The notes: generated by a model not told the origin, from the sequence alone. A DNA stretch of 64,000 bases from Apophysomyces variabilis (GCA_002749535.1 MZZL01000390.1:854253-918252); one strand, 5' to 3'; shown: positions 48,987 to 63,164, numbered from the stretch's first letter. Numbers and translations: made by a program.

Positions 48987-51253
48987 CAGCTATTAGTACG
49001 ATTTGTACCGTATAAAAAATGATATATTTTCGTCCAATTACTTGTTTCCTGATTTAATGCCGTTATTGATGTACGGCCTTGCGTGATGTGCCAGCTTCGG
49101 CTCTGATTGGCTGAACAAAGAGATTTCTGTGCGTGAATTGCAGAAACCGTACCACTGTACAGTAAGTTCTGAGCTATGACGAGAACAGTCATTCGCATCA
49201 AGAGCGTCCTCCCAATGTCAAATGACAGATTAAATCCCGGTCATACTATTTTGGAGTGACCGCCTCCAGCGAAAGAAACCAAAGATTATGTTGTGTTTTA
49301 GCGAGACTTGTACTACACCAATTACATTCGATGCTCATTTGGCTCGTTTACGTTCACGGCATTGTTAGATAGCGCTTATATGTGTAACAGGCAGAGGTTA
49401 TGCCTTTCTGTTTGATAAACCAAGATCTTTCTTTTGTTAAGAACAGTTGGAGAATAGTCGTTCATACGGTTCTCTCCTTATCAGATATCATTAAACAATG
49501 AGGATGAAATCTCTCATATTTCGGTTAAGTCACTACATTTACTGAGCATTACTGAGATTTGCAGACCGAAAGATCATATTCCACTTATACAGAAAGTCTT
49601 TGCCGCAATAATTCGCATACAAGCAACAAAATCTTATACAATATGTTTGGACCCTAAGGAAAAATAGATGCTCATAGGGTAAGCAGTAATGTATACATGT
49701 TATACACATCTTATACTTACAAAAACACTATTTTCTTGATAAAACCTTCCGGTCACTCAAACCGTGCATCGCTTTTCGAAGCTTTTACCGCACCATAATT
49801 CTTTTTATTATGCTAACTAGCACAAGCAACCTTCACAATCGAAGTGGGCTCAACAAATGGGGAAATTACACCATTGTTTCCCTCTTCGCTCTCGGACCTG
49901 AGAACTGCGATTTTGCTTTCTTTGTTCTTCTAGAACATCACATACTTCAAATCTAACTGCCTATAGCAGTGGAAGATAACAAGGATTCAGGCAGGGCTTA
50001 GCACATAAATTAAACCATGTATGTGTTTATCCAAAGTCCCTTACCTGAGATTTCTGCTGCTATTTTACGGCGTGTTTAGGGGATTAAAACTTTGTTCGAC
50101 AGATTTTATAGAAGATTTCCTCAAGGTATATTTTAGCAAGTAAGCTTTTATAATATGACTATATTCTAATCTTCTGGAAAGTTTATTTGCATACAGTTAG
50201 AAAGAATTGCAAATCTTAGGCAAATAAAAATGAGATAGGAGGTGCAAAAACAGAAAAAGCAGGGCAGAGATTGATACAATATATTGAAAGTAGTTTCAAT
50301 TGATTGAAATATCTGCAATTTCACAGGATAATTTCAGACAATAAAGTACATTACTATAAGCGGATCTACTTGCACGCCTTTCGTCCATATGCATTTATCC
50401 ATCTAGCATTGAGGGGTTACGATGCGAAGTTTCTACTAAATGATTATCAGAAATGCATTGACGTCGTTATCATGTCAATGAGACGTTTACAATTTCCAAT
50501 GCGGAGTTGCTGTAGCGCGATAGAAAACTGTACTATCCCAAGCAACTAACAAAGCAAAAATTATCTGTCAGTTAGTAACAAAGCCATAATTGTATGTGTG
50601 CTTGTTGTAACCATTAATATTTGTGTATAAACCTAGTGTACAGCACCTATACTTGCATGCACATTGTGTCATCCGAACAAGAAAAGTTCACAACGTTGCA
50701 CGCAATTGTTACTTTGTAGATTGGAAATAATTTAAGATGAGACCGTAACAAACAAATGAATTTGGACTACTGCATTCTAGCAGTTTGTTCGATTTCCTAA
50801 CTTGTTTGAACGCCACAATCAATCTCTGTGTGACATCAGACCAGCAAGCAGCATCTGCAAAGTTACTGTTAGACTACATTGCATGTTTTGAAGACAACTT
50901 ACATAATAGGCGCAGGTACATTGAACCTGTGTCTTATAGTCCTGTACGAAAGAAGTGTATCCGGATAAGTAAATAAGAGAAAGGAATCACGAGCGGTCGA
51001 TCCCTTTTCAAACCTTACATTCATTCACAGCCAAACATCGATATGCTTCACATGCACGCGAGGTGTTTTGTTGGCAAACAATGGTTCGAGCAAGCCAATA
51101 GCCAGAATATTTCCGTTTTACCCATTTTTTACCTCAACAGCCACGTTCGCTTTCCTTATAAGGGTTTCTCTTGGCACAAGAACAATATAAATAGCAGTAG
51201 AATTCACGGTGCCCCACCGCGACGTATCCATATTCCTTCTTTTCCCTTAAATC
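48987..51253. other. 2.3-kb intergenic region, no gene seen
   Basis: AT-rich and without long frames; small ones at 50304-50549, 50785-50976 and 51043-51306 have no motif or splice partner I can defend. The last 200 bases should hold the promoter of the C2-domain gene. No repeats or RNA genes recognised. Confidence 0.5.
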
Positions 51254-52560
51254 ATGCCCACCGGAAACCTTCAAGTGACAGCAGGTATAATCAACCATGT
51301 CTCTGACAATGGAGAAGCTCAACGAAAGCCTTCATAGTTACCATCCGCGGTCTTGCCGAGCACGGTCTGACGGGTATATATTGCCTATATCCTCAAAATA
51401 CGAAGTATATATCACTAACACTAAAAACCTTCATCAAAGAATCCATGACTTTCTTCGGATGCTTCGTCTCACCTTCCGAGAAGCATCGCACCCGTTCTGC
51501 TCCTGGTCCTGAGCCTCAGTGGAATCAAACCCTTCACTGGTAAGGAAAATAAGAGAGAGTAAGGGTCCGCGCAGGAAATAAACTGGAATTTCATAGCACT
51601 GTTCCTGAGGGACAATCGGTCTTGCACGTCGAAATCGTGAATGAAGATCCCAACCGACCAGGAATCCTTGGTGGTGGTCAGGTGGAACTGGGCCCTGTTT
51701 TTGCTCAGGGACATGCCGAGCAATGGGTGCAAATTAACACACCTCATGGTCAACCATTAGGCCATGCTTACCTTAATCTGACTTTTGCCGTAAGTATCCG
51801 TATTTCGTTTAGAAAATGAACTATATTAACGTGTCGTAGGGAGAAGGAGGTGCTGGATTACATGTGGCTACCGGAGCTGCCGCTCCTCCCCCGATGTATG
51901 ATGGTCCACCTGGCTATCCCCAAGAGAAGCAGGCGCCACCGCCTCACTACCCTGAACGAGGACATTCTTATTCATCACTTGGGCCTGAGCAACCCCTTCC
52001 TCCCAATTACGGATCGGGTACCCCTCCACCCTTCTCACCACCCGCCCCAGTGGCTTATGGTCAACCCCAAAGCCCAGCTGGAACCAGCGGCAGCCCTTAT
52101 ACCCCCACTACAGAATCACCCGAAAAGCAAAAGAAAAAGATTCCTGAATGGATGGTAAGACGACGGATGCTGGAAGTAATAAGTGTATGTGGTGCTAACA
52201 AAGTGGGGAAAATAATTTGCGTAGAAATATGGAGGTGCAGCGCTTGCTGGTGCTGCTGCAGTTGGTCTTGGTACATGGGTTGCACACGAGGTAAAGGAGC
52301 ATAACGAGGAAGAAGCGGAGCGTGAAGCGAGGGAAGAAGCGGCTCGTGAACACGAAGCACAACTCCGCCGAGAAGCTGCCATACAACGACAGGCCGAACA
52401 ACAAGTGAGAGAAGCGGAAGAACGGGCCAGACAAGCTGAAGAACGGGCCAGAGAGGCTGAAGAAAGGTCTGAGGAGCCTCCTGTATACTATCAGTCAAGA
52501 GAAATCTCATCTGAAGAAAGGCCCGCCTACGGGGGTATTGATGACTCCAGATGGCGCTAA
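51254..52560 (+). CDS. C2-domain protein with proline-rich linker and coiled coil
   Basis: Probable membrane-associated protein of 336 aa. Six exons (51254-51284, 51338-51373, 51440-51539, 51597-51789, 51840-52154, 52225-52560). Residues 1-130 form a C2 domain: MPTGNLQVTAVTIRG, KHRTRSAPGPEPQWNQTL, VLHVEIVNEDPNRPGILGGG and AYLNLTFA are typical strands. The calcium-binding Asp cluster expected after strand 2 is missing (there is ESMTFFGCFVS instead), so lipid binding may be calcium-independent. Residues about 140-225 are Pro/Tyr/Gly/Ser-rich. Then comes a small Ala/Gly-rich hydrophobic helix (GGAALAGAAAVGLGTWVA) and a long EAxR-type Glu/Arg coiled coil to near the end. First two coding exons are 31 and 36 nt. 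Convergent with MIOS, only 165 bp between stops. Confidence 0.82.
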
Positions 52561-52725
52561 TAAACAAACACTTGATCTTTTTTTCCTTGCATTGACCTCA
52601 CACTAAGATCAAGAGCATATTCAGGATAATTCGTGCTAGAAGCAGCATCCATCTTTTTCTGAATCGCATAACATAAAATTTTTCTTTTATTACATTACCC
52701 TATTTTCCTTTCGACTAGATAGTGT

Positions 52726-55700
52726 CTAAAATTGACATCGACAAGAACAATTACTCACAGGACACGTTGAATGCTTCTGAAACCAGTCAAAGATATGCAT
52801 TGTATGTCCACCATGCCGACATGTCTGACACCACGTGAACCAAAGATCAAAACCCGCAGGGTCACCTAATGTCGAAATATCAGTATCGGTCGTGTGCTTT
52901 GCTTCAGCTTGTCTTACGGTGATGTGTATCATTGGCCGCGATTGCCTGGCGCAAAGGGTCAATCGGTGTTCCCATATGCAACAAGCACAAAGCACACCTT
53001 GGTAACGGCTTGCGACAACTGGGACATACAGTGGACTGTAATACGTTGGTTATATAAACGTTGCTATACGTTTTATTCCATTTATTTACCTTCTGTTTGC
53101 CTGAAACTCGTCCTCCTGAAGCGGGGGATATATTAGTTTGAACATTCATGCGCTTCCCTTCACGATTTCGAACGTTTTGTATCATCAAGCTGTGACCAAG
53201 AGACTGCGCACAATAGGTGCACCGAACATACACTTGAGGTGGAGCGATTTCGCTTGAATTCATGCGTTTGCCTCGTTCAATATCGAGTTTTGCTCTTTCA
53301 TGCCAGAGCTGCCATCGATCCAGGAGAAACCGGTAGCTGAAGGCATAGAATTAGTTTTGATATGGTCAATGATCTTGTGAGAACCAACTTTTCTACCCAG
53401 GTCTCCACCCGTTTATCTTGGAACCGACGTGGAACAACGAAACTCATAACTAAACTCGCCGTCTGAACATCTCCATATCGATTTAGCGCTTGTTCAAGAA
53501 GATCAACGCCACGACTAGTTAATCCAGTCACTACGACTCCTTCAATATTTCCTTCCCGTATTAATTGTTCAACGGTAGCGTTCAAGAAAGTCGTCATCTA
53601 ACAAAGGCCCGATGTAACAGATTCCCAACTACATCCATTCACTTTACCTCTTCGTCATTTAAAACACGCAAAGCGACGGCCATTCGCTCTCGTAGAGGCA
53701 AATCTGCCTCATTTAGTATTTTATACCAATCATTTGAGGCAATGTATGCGAATATAGCCCGTAAATAAGGCCTATCCAGCATATCTTTGCTCAATGAGAG
53801 GCATAGTTCTTGCCACATTGGATTTACATTGGTACTATTTGGTTGATAACCAGCTAGCACAGCCGACATCAATTTGCGTTGCTGATCTGTAATAGTACGT
53901 TAGTTATTTATTCCTAGATGCTCTTTGCCTTACCATCTGCTCCACGCGATCCACGGGCACTCCCAAGGGCTCTTATAGCTCGTTCGGGGATTCCACAGAA
54001 CAATGCCCATCCAGCAGCTTTATCATACTCCCCACCAGCTTCCAATCTTTATGCTGTTCAGAGCATGACAGTGACAAGTAATTAAGCATACCTGACCAAT
54101 TCTTCTTCTAGCTGTGTAGCGGTAAATCCGAACCCACAGACAGCTAATGCCAAGTTACGTTGGGCTGTCTTGCTTGACTGTACCATAGACAAGGAATTAT
54201 TTGCTTTATTTGTATCGTCTTCGTCTGCAGCCGGGGTTTGAGGGCTTGCTTCCTTTATCAATGCTTTGGACGACCTGCCGCTTTGCGAATGGCGTGAATG
54301 AGGGGATGGAGCATTGCTTGTCCTTGGAGTACTGGCTGGAGACGATTTTCGTCCTTGTGATCCTAAGCAACCCAACAAGCAGTGGTTGATACTAACTTAG
54401 TAAGTACCAAGTAAGACTTACCAGGACCCATCCATATTCCATAAACACCTTGAAAGCTGTAGTCAATGTTTTTTATCAGGACAGAGTCCTTGGACATTTG
54501 CTCAGCTCCTGCAGATAAACCGCATTGCTTTAGTTGCAAACAAGAACAGATCTGGTCACTTACTCTCCATCCAGGACCATAACTCTTGAAGCCTTCGGTC
54601 ATCTTTCGTAATTTCCACATTTTTTGAGCACTAATACATAATTAACACAAAATACAAACATCTGCTCAGCAGTACTTGCATCCATTGAGTAACCTTTCGT
54701 AACTCTCTTCCTCATGATAACAGAAATGTCTTTTGCCAATTCCTTGGATAACTCCTGATCAACAGTTATTCGCACACCATCTGATTCTACAGTATCTCGA
54801 GCTGTAGTTCCTTTTTCATCGCTAGATCCCCAAATGTTAAGAATCGCATGTTATCTATATGAAAATAGATGGTTTTGTACCTGGCAGCGCTAGCATGACT
54901 TGCAATACCAAGGGCATCAAACCGCAACTTTGGCAACTTTTTCCTTAGCCCTTCTTCACCGGAGATAGCGAGTGTGCATAGATTATTTCCTCCTGCTAAC
55001 ATGATCTCTCCAGCTGCTTGCCAGGAAATCTTACAGGCCTCTTGCAGTTTGATATTCTCAAATTGTCCATCTTTGTGCATTGCAAGTATGCCATGCGCAG
55101 GTGCTCCAGCGCTTCTATTTCCTCTACATCTAGGTATGAATGCGAAGGACGATAACACCTTATTGCTTGGTGCAGCTAACCCATATGAAGATAATTAATA
55201 CGTGCAATGCCATCCACTACCTTACTTTTCCTGCTTTTCCACAGAACTGGCAAACTTATCTCATCTCCGCCGCTTGTGAGCGTTTGAAGGCTAGATCCGG
55301 ATGCGCTAGCTCTAGAGGATGGACGAAGGGTTGTGGATGTGGTTGTCATAGTTGGAGTGCTTCTAGAATAATTAACTCCGACTCGCAAGGTGCTTGTTTC
55401 CTGTATATCCCATGTATGAATATAGGTAGAATCTTTCGAAAGCGAAGCAAGCAATCCTGATCGTAAGGGAGAAAATTGCAAGCGTGATAAGTTATTCTTG
55501 ACACCACCTTCTGGATTGAGTGTTAAGATGTGTACATGCTTTAGTTAAGGATAACATGTTATGCTGCAGTCAAATATTATCAAAAAACCCAAAAAGGATA
55601 TAGCATCGTTCGTTTTACGGATATCCCAAACCTTGATAACGCCCTCCTCAGTATACGACGCAAGCCGATAAGGATGAAATGGATCAACCATTGCACCATA

Positions 55701-56875
55701 CACAGCTTTCGTCGAAAACTGTAAAGGATTTACGTTTGCGTCCACTTACTCTCACATTTAGCATCATCCTTAACCTTGTTGATTTCTGTAGCAACTTACC
55801 TCGTATATCATAGACTCTTAAATATTTATTACCCATTCCGGCTATTAGAAGAGGGGAACCTGCATGGATGGACCATGCACATGAAGCGATCGCCTCCGAC
55901 GAACCATACTGCTGAATTGGCTTCTGCTCACGGTACCTAGATCATAATTAAAAGACATGTTATTTTATGAAACATAAATCGGCTTTTACCTACGTCGAGT
56001 TAGACAATGTCGTAGGTTGCTCATATACACTGCCCGGGCCAATTGTTACGTGTTTTCGATCTGTACAACAAGCCAGTATATGAGCTTCGACGGAAGAACC
56101 GCATACGTTTTAGAGTTACCAAGATATAGACTGTCAGTTAGATTTGATTCGCCATATCGACCATCTGTTGTCTTCCAGCCCGCTGCATTTGACGTTCGCA
56201 GGTCAGGACGAGTAGAGAAGTTGGTCGTTGGCGTTTGAACGCCACTTGGACTGCCGGAATAGTTATCGATCGCTTGAGAAACGTCCCATACTAGAAGACA
56301 CGGATCGTTTCGGACTTTGTCAAGACCTGCAGCTAGTAAATGCGGATGCGTTTTCGAGAACGACACGACGTTGCATGGTCGGGACATCTTTACCGCGAGT
56401 GTTGGATATTGTTGACCATTGCTCGTACTATGACGCAGTTGAGATCGTCCTAAGGCAGGCCGATAGGTTACTGTTGGCGTACTCTCTGAACTTGGGTAAG
56501 GCGATTCTAATGGCATGTGCTCATGCATACGGACAAGTAAAGTTTTCCCAGTTGTAAGCCCAACCGCGATCAGATCTGAGCAGTTTGAATCGGGGGACCA
56601 GTCTGCGCACTATTTCAAGTTCTGAATCTGGAACTTTTGACCGAGCATATCTTACCATCATTAAGGTGATGTTTGGAATGCTCGAAATGAAATGGGCTTT
56701 TGCAGGCATATCGTCTGTCTAATGAGAGTTAAGTCAACAACACCGTTTAAAGAAATAGACCTAAGTTTCCTTCTACCTCTGATATCCATTCATATAGCTT
56801 CAACTCGGCACCGCTCACTAGGAACTGGTTGTGGTCTTGGTGAGGTGACCATATAATAGATCTTGAACTCGCCAT
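52726..56875 (-). CDS. MIOS: MIOS/Sea4, GATOR2 (SEACAT) complex subunit
   Basis: Subunit of GATOR2, which relays amino-acid sufficiency to TORC1 at the vacuole or lysosome. Eighteen exons give about 1081 aa: 56875-56777, 56718-56656, 56609-56107, 56029-55994, 55936-55800, 55744-55589, 55510-55226, 55175-54881, 54821-54660, 54630-54564, 54527-54422, 54362-54092, 54046-53934, 53886-53648, 53597-53389, 53336-53090, 53035-52918, 52865-52726. The N-terminal WD40 propeller starts MASSRSIIWSPHQDHNQFLV and includes KVWDIRK and LRVYDIR blades. The helical part has VETWVENYRFLLDRWQLWHER. The C-terminus is the RING/zinc cap: CTYCAQ, CPSCRKPLPRCALC, WFTWCQTCRHGGH and CPVSNCSCRC, all as in animal MIOS. 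The 36-nt exon 4 and the exon 6 donor (GTTTTT) are the least certain; the rest is in phase. Confidence 0.92.
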
Positions 56876-58502
56876 GTTCTCCTTCAAGCTCAACTTGGAG
56901 CCAAATGCCTGTTCAATCCATTATACCGACTTTGCCCAAGAGCGGAGTTGAAATGAAATTCTGGTTGACGCGATAAAGCGGTAGGTTAGGCAGACATCGA
57001 CAATATGTAGCTTGTATTAAAACAATCTGAAATAAAACATATTGATACTAGAAAGTAACAACAAACACACAATAAAAGGAAATGTGAACATAGCGCTACA
57101 GGTAATCTTGGTTGCAGGTGCATAAATACAGTAAGAAAACGGACGAGTGTAGCTGAAAAGAAAAACGGGTTTATCAAGAACAAAGCTCTCCTAAAGTTTA
57201 GCACACTATATACGTGTTTCAAGTTAGATTTTACTGTTTTATGCTGCATCGCTCCAAAGTCCTCTACGGACACTAAACAATAACACGGCCGCTCAACGAT
57301 GCCGTTTTCTCCCCTCGCCGCCCCCAATGGTTAGTCGTGACGGGCTGGCTCCCCTCAGTGGATGGGAATACCCTTGGGGGTTAAGCAAAAGGTATCAATA
57401 TATTTCTCGTTTATTAACCAGAATGTATTTTTATGCTACTCGAATGAAATTTTTTGACCACTGAAGGCCCAAGCTCATTTATGTAAAATATACATGCAGC
57501 ATAACTTCTTTACTAATGACCCATGTTTCTTTTATTGTTAGCTTAAAATTTATCTAGGTAGCGTAAAAGTCTATTCAATAAACAGTATCTGCTTACCGTC
57601 CGTATGTTAGGCAAGGATTTTTGGGTTTGCCAGCCGATCGCCGTTGATCTGCGGACTGAAGCTGAGTATTGTCTTTGGTAAGACGAAAACTATGACTGAC
57701 TGTGTAACGTCTTGCGTACATGCTGCGGAACAATTTTGACGTTTTGATCTTATTGATGGGAACGATTTGGATTTAAGTATCTCTAAACGTTACTTTAGTG
57801 TGTTTATATTCCTACCTTTCCGGTAGGATCCCGTCATGGTTAGCTGATGCATTTCTATTCAAACAACAATAACAAGGAAATTGAATTCATGGTGTAACCT
57901 TTAATAAGACAGAAACAACCATTAGCTGATATCATAGACCCGTTAATAAGTAAGTTCGGGTATGCCAAGGATTTAGATTATCCTAAAGATGGCTGGTGAC
58001 AAGATAATGTTCTTGTGATAGAAAAGAGACTGCTATGATGATATGTTGAGTAAGGATTCACTTATAATATAATCTATTTTAGAAGGAAAATACAAGATCC
58101 AAATCGTATTTATGTCAAAAATTTTGTATGACAATGGAACTATAAGGATTGAATGAAGGTATGCATCATACGGCTTCAAGGTGAGTCTTAAAAGATATGT
58201 TTGGGCGCGTGACACAGATAGTCGGTCGAGGGAAGAAGAGCACAACGTAGAGGTTAAGTATGTTGTGAATTGTGAAATTTGGCGTGGAGAGCGTGTAGAC
58301 AAAGTGGCCAAGTAGTTGAGTACAAACGAAAGAAGATGAAAGGGACTTGCAGAGTATGAAGGGTACTTGGACGGAGTGTGGTATGAGGTTCAAACAGCGA
58401 TTGCGCTGCTGAAACCAGGTGTCTGGGCTCGAACGAAAAAAGTTTTTATTTTACATTTTACCGAAGAACACTCTCTCCTTTCACTTCTTTAGCTCAGGCG
58501 AT
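56876..58502. other. 1.6-kb divergent intergenic region
   Basis: Between MIOS (-) and KAP123 (+); holds both promoters. Minus-strand frames at 56986-57327 and 58033-58393 are hydrophobic or Ser-rich without motif and are taken as chance. No tRNA, repeat or other feature identified. Confidence 0.5.
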
Positions 58503-61500
58503 ATGGAGGTATGGGACAAGTACGTTTTTACTCTTGCTTACTTAGCTTCCTTTTTCTAGCAATTCGTAGCAGCCCTCGACGAGCAGTTGACAAAACTTGC
58601 ATCAGCTCAGGATTCGGCAACTATCAGAACCGTAATATGCAACAAAAGGAACCTTAGAACTTGAAGTACTCAAACAGATTTCTATCTAGGCAACAAACGC
58701 GTTAAACACACAATTTTATGCCACATCTGATTGTGTACCTGCCCTCGTGGAGATCATTGCTAGATCGCCACACTTTCAAGTTCGCCAGCTTGCCGCCGTT
58801 GAGCTCCGCAAACGTATCTCCAAGTGGTGGCTTGAAGTTCAGGAACCCGCCAAGGAAGCCATTCGAGGTCAACTATTACAGGTGGCTCTTAATGAACAAC
58901 AGTACGTGTAGCTTTAGCAACTGGTCTTAAACTAACCTTATGAGCTCCCCAGAGAACTTGTGCGTCATTCTGCTGCGCGCGTTATTTCGTCCATTGCCCG
59001 TATCGACGTGCCTGAGAATAAATGGCCCCAGTTGATGGTGTTCTTAAACGAGTCGTGTGCCAGTCCAAACGCTGCTCAACGTGAAGTCGGTATCTATTGC
59101 CTGTACACGCTCTTTGAGGTCATTGCGGATTTCTTCATGGAACAAACGACCCCGCTGTTCCAACTATTCAGCAAATCCATTGTCGATCCTGAAAGTAAAG
59201 TCGTGAGAGTGACAACTGTCTTGTAAGTAACAATCATTGGTAATCTGAATAGAAGGAAGGTATTTACTGCTTTGTTAAGGGTCCTGGGAAAGCTTGGCGA
59301 GTTCATTGACAACGAGGATAAAGAAAACATCGTATGTACTTCTTTCGGTTGTCATCAGACAATGTCTTCTGACCTTAAATTTTCAGAGAATGTTTAAAGA
59401 TATGATACCTGCTATGGTGAACGTATTGGAACAATGTCTGAAAGAGAACGACGAAGAAAATGCTCGGGAAATCTTTGACGTGTTCGATACACTGTTAATG
59501 TTGGTAAGTGGCTATCGCGAATGGCTGAAGAGTGTCTAAAATTGCTTTGCGAAGGATGCTCCACTCTTGAACACTCATCTTGTTGATTTGATCCGCTTCT
59601 TTTTAAATGTTGGCTCCAACCGCGAGCTTGATGATTCTCTCCGCGTGATGGCTCTTTCTTTCCTTATGTGGGCTGCTGTCTAGTAAGTCATTCTTATGTT
59701 TATAGATAGTTTTCTGAATTGCAATATTAGCAAACAGAACAAGATCAGAAGCCTGAAGCTCGTTGGCTTCATCGTGGAAAGTTTGATGCCCATTGGCACT
59801 GAAGAGGATCCCGAAGACGTTGACGAAGATTCGCCTTCTCGTGTCTGTATCTAACGTTCACTGATACTCATCGTATCTATAGTACTGACATCTAGTCTTA
59901 TAGTTGGCCTTCAAGGTGCTTAACGCTCTTGCGACAAACATGCCACCTCAACAAGTTTTCCCTATCGTGATGCCTATTGTTCAGACCTACATGCAGAACC
60001 CCGATCCAAACTTCCGAAAGGCTGCTATGATGGCGTTTGCTGTCATTGTGGAAGGCTGCGCAGAATACATGAGCCCTAAGCTGAACCAGCTGTTGCCTAT
60101 CGTTTGCACAGGTCTCCAAGATCCTGATATTAAGGTTCGTCGTGCCGCCTGTATGACTTTGGGATGTCTCGCTGAAGAACTGGCAACGGAAATCTCCGCT
60201 CAACACGAAGTGCTCCTTCCTTTGGTATTCAACTTGATGAACGACACCAGCCCTGAGGTGACAAAGCATGCTTGTAACGCATTGGATGCTATCTTGGAAG
60301 GCTTGGGTGATGAAGTTCTTCGTTATCTCCCAATGTTGATGGAGAAACTCCTGTTCATCTTGGATAACGCAACTCAGACCGAAACCAAGGCGACAGTCAT
60401 CGCTGCCATCGGTAGTGCTGCTCACTCTGCAGGTGAAGCTTTCCAGCCTTACTTTGGTGAAGTCCTTCCCCGTATTCGCATGCTGATGTCTTTAAGCACT
60501 GGAGCTGACGATGCCCTTCTTCGAGGTGTAGCAACAGACTCTGCTGGTGCTATTGCTGAGGCCGCTGGTGCTGATCTGTTCCGTCCTTACACCCAAGATC
60601 TGATGGCATTAGCTATTGAGCAACTTCAACTAGATTCTCCTCGTCTAAGAGAATGTTCATATGCCTTCTTTTCTATTCTTGCTCGTGTCTTTGGCGAAGA
60701 ATTTGCTCCTTTCCTGCCTACTATTATGCCAGCAATTCTGGCATCCTGCAAGGCAGAAGAGAAGGACGAACCGAACTTGGATTCCGAGATTGATCTGACC
60801 TTGGGTGATGGAGATGATGATGAGGACGATATGAGCGCTTTCAACTATAACTCTGCAATTGCGGACGAAAAGGAATTTGCTGCAGATGCTCTGGGTGAAT
60901 TATTTGAAAATACCAAGACTCACTTTATGCCTTACATCGAGGAGTCTGTGGAGCAGCTTACGAAATTATCCTTCCACTTGTTTGATGGTGTACGCAAAGC
61001 TGTTGTATCCAGTATGTTCGCTTTCCTGAAGACGTTTTACATTATTTCCGGTCAAGACAAATGGAACCCTGGACTTCCTGTTTCATACCCGGTGAATGAA
61101 AATGTTAAGAATATGACTTCTATGGTGCTTCCTACCGTATTGACGATGTGGAAAGACGAGGATGACAGAATGGTTGTTGTTCAGATCTGTTCTGAGCTGA
61201 TTCAGGCACTTAAACTCATGGGTCCTTCGATCGTAGCTGATCGTAAGTTTCATATCTCTATGCATGGTCAAAGCTAACAGATATTCCCCAGATGTCGATG
61301 AGATTGCGGAGATGATCCTTCAGGTGTTTGAAAAGCGCTCTATTTGTCAGCAAGCCTACGACGACGAGGATTACGTTGATGAAGATGAGGAGGCTGAATC
61401 GGAATCGCTTCTGATCGGTGCGGTTGCTGATCTGGTTGCAGCGTTTTGCGAAGTCTTGGGCGAGCAGTTTTCATCCTATTTCAATGTTTTCTTACCTCTC

Positions 61501-62245
61501 ATCTCCAAATATTACGTATGTTTCACGGTTCTTGCTCCGGAAGCCTAACTAACATTATGTAATGCAAAAACAGAAAAAGACCAAGTCTTCTTCCGAACGG
61601 TCCATGGCTATCGGTTGTCTTGGAGAATGTATCACTGGTGTTAAATCCGCTGTGACACCTCATACAGAGCGCTTATTACAATTGTTCCTTAAGGCTTGCG
61701 GTGATGAAGAACAAGGCGTGAAGAGTAACGCAGCATATGCTCTCGGTATGCTTGTTGCTAACTCTCAAATCGATCTCAGCTCGTATGTGGAGGTATAACT
61801 AGCTTAATCACACAGTACTAAGCCTTCTTTTAGTCAGTATCCTGCCATCCTAACGGCATTGCATCCTCTTTTCCATGATCAATCTTTACCAAACACAACT
61901 GACAATGCGACAGGCGCTGTTGCACGTCTTATTTTGGCTCATCCTGAGGCTGTACCTTTGGATCAAGTCCTGCCCGTCTTTGCAAATGCTTTACCTCTTA
62001 AGGCAGACTTTGCTGAAAACGAACCAGTCTTTGAGTGCCTATTCCAACTGTTCCGATCCAACAACTCATTTGTAAGTGGTTATTGATACTGAACTTCCCA
62101 TGTTGCTCACAATCACTTATAGGTTCTTAGCCATATCTCTCAATTCCGTCAAATCTTCACACATGTTCTCTCGGATGAGGAACAGCTAACTGAGGGAACC
62201 CGCACTCAATTGATGGAACTTGTGCAGCAACTGCCTTCTCAATAA
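58503..62245 (+). CDS. KAP123: karyopherin beta Kap123 / importin-4
   Basis: Nuclear import receptor for histones H3/H4 and ribosomal proteins. Thirteen exons give 1033 aa: 58503-58508, 58560-58631, 58690-58901, 58953-59222, 59280-59331, 59387-59503, 59555-59682, 59731-59842, 59904-61242, 61292-61515, 61574-61782, 61834-62071, 62123-62245. The N-terminus (LVEIIARSPHFQVRQLAAVELRKRI) is the Ran-binding importin-N region. HEAT repeats span the whole protein, with RRAACMTLGCLAEEL, HACNALDAILEGLG and an acidic insert (LTLGDGDDDEDDM near 630) typical of Kap123. The C-terminal part has SSERSMAIGCLGECI and NTTDNATGAVARLI. The first coding exon is just ATG GAG (6 nt), needed to give a clean start. All phases fit. 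Confidence 0.92.
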
Positions 62246-63164
62246 TAATATAGACATAACTGAACCAAACGAGTACCGATTAAAGCATATATTTTCTATA
62301 CAGTAAGGTTGAAATGATCTTCTACACATGATGAGAAGAGTACCAGAGCGATTCCAGATATACTGCGTTTAGGGATACGTATCAAGAAAGTACTAAATAC
62401 ATGATTATTCGTTCATTTCACACCGATCTAATATCTGGTGTGGTAACTACGCGCTTGAACAAATATTTTGGATTTAATGGCATTGACGCCAGCAGATTCA
62501 TTCAGGTACTTTTAGAATATGATGCCACTCTTACGACAGAGAAGTTTGCAGCTCGTTTGGTTCACAAATTGCGCCTCTGCTTTGCCAAACGGCGCTGGAT
62601 CTAGTCCCAAGGTTCTCAACTGGATTCAAATCTGGGCTTAGCGAATAGTTTGTTGCAAAAAGAGTAATCCTTTATTATAATCATGGCAATAACTTTTGTT
62701 TATGTCGCCCTTGCTCTATCAGGTAAATAGCTATCGGCCTTTAGAGAGAAATGATTAACGAACAAATACAGAATAAATTCGGAAATCACTTAAGCATCAT
62801 AAGACAGGGCCAAAATTGTATTAAAATATTCAGTCGCTTCGATTATAGACAGGTTACCATAGTCTGATTGCTTTCACGTCTATGGATTCAATGGCAGTTA
62901 TTTACATATACGTTTCCCGTTGGGAAAATGAGCGATATTTTTCATACAGTTAAAGCTCTGTCCTATCTAGGCAACTAACTTGCTCACAGGCATCTTTGCG
63001 GGTTTATGGTGAGAATGCAAAGACGCTCAACCGGATTACGTCAGTTCGTTACTCGCGGAAAGCTGGAGCTTCCAAAAATAGTAATCGGCTAGCTAACAAA
63101 TTGCAAGTCCCGCAACGCGCGTACTTTTGAACCAGAAAGGGATCGTTGAACGCTTATATCTATC
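62246..63164. other. intergenic, no gene seen
   Basis: About 920 bases between KAP123 and the proteasome gene. A 67-codon plus frame at 62401-62604 has an ATG but no motif. Nothing else recognised. Confidence 0.5.
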
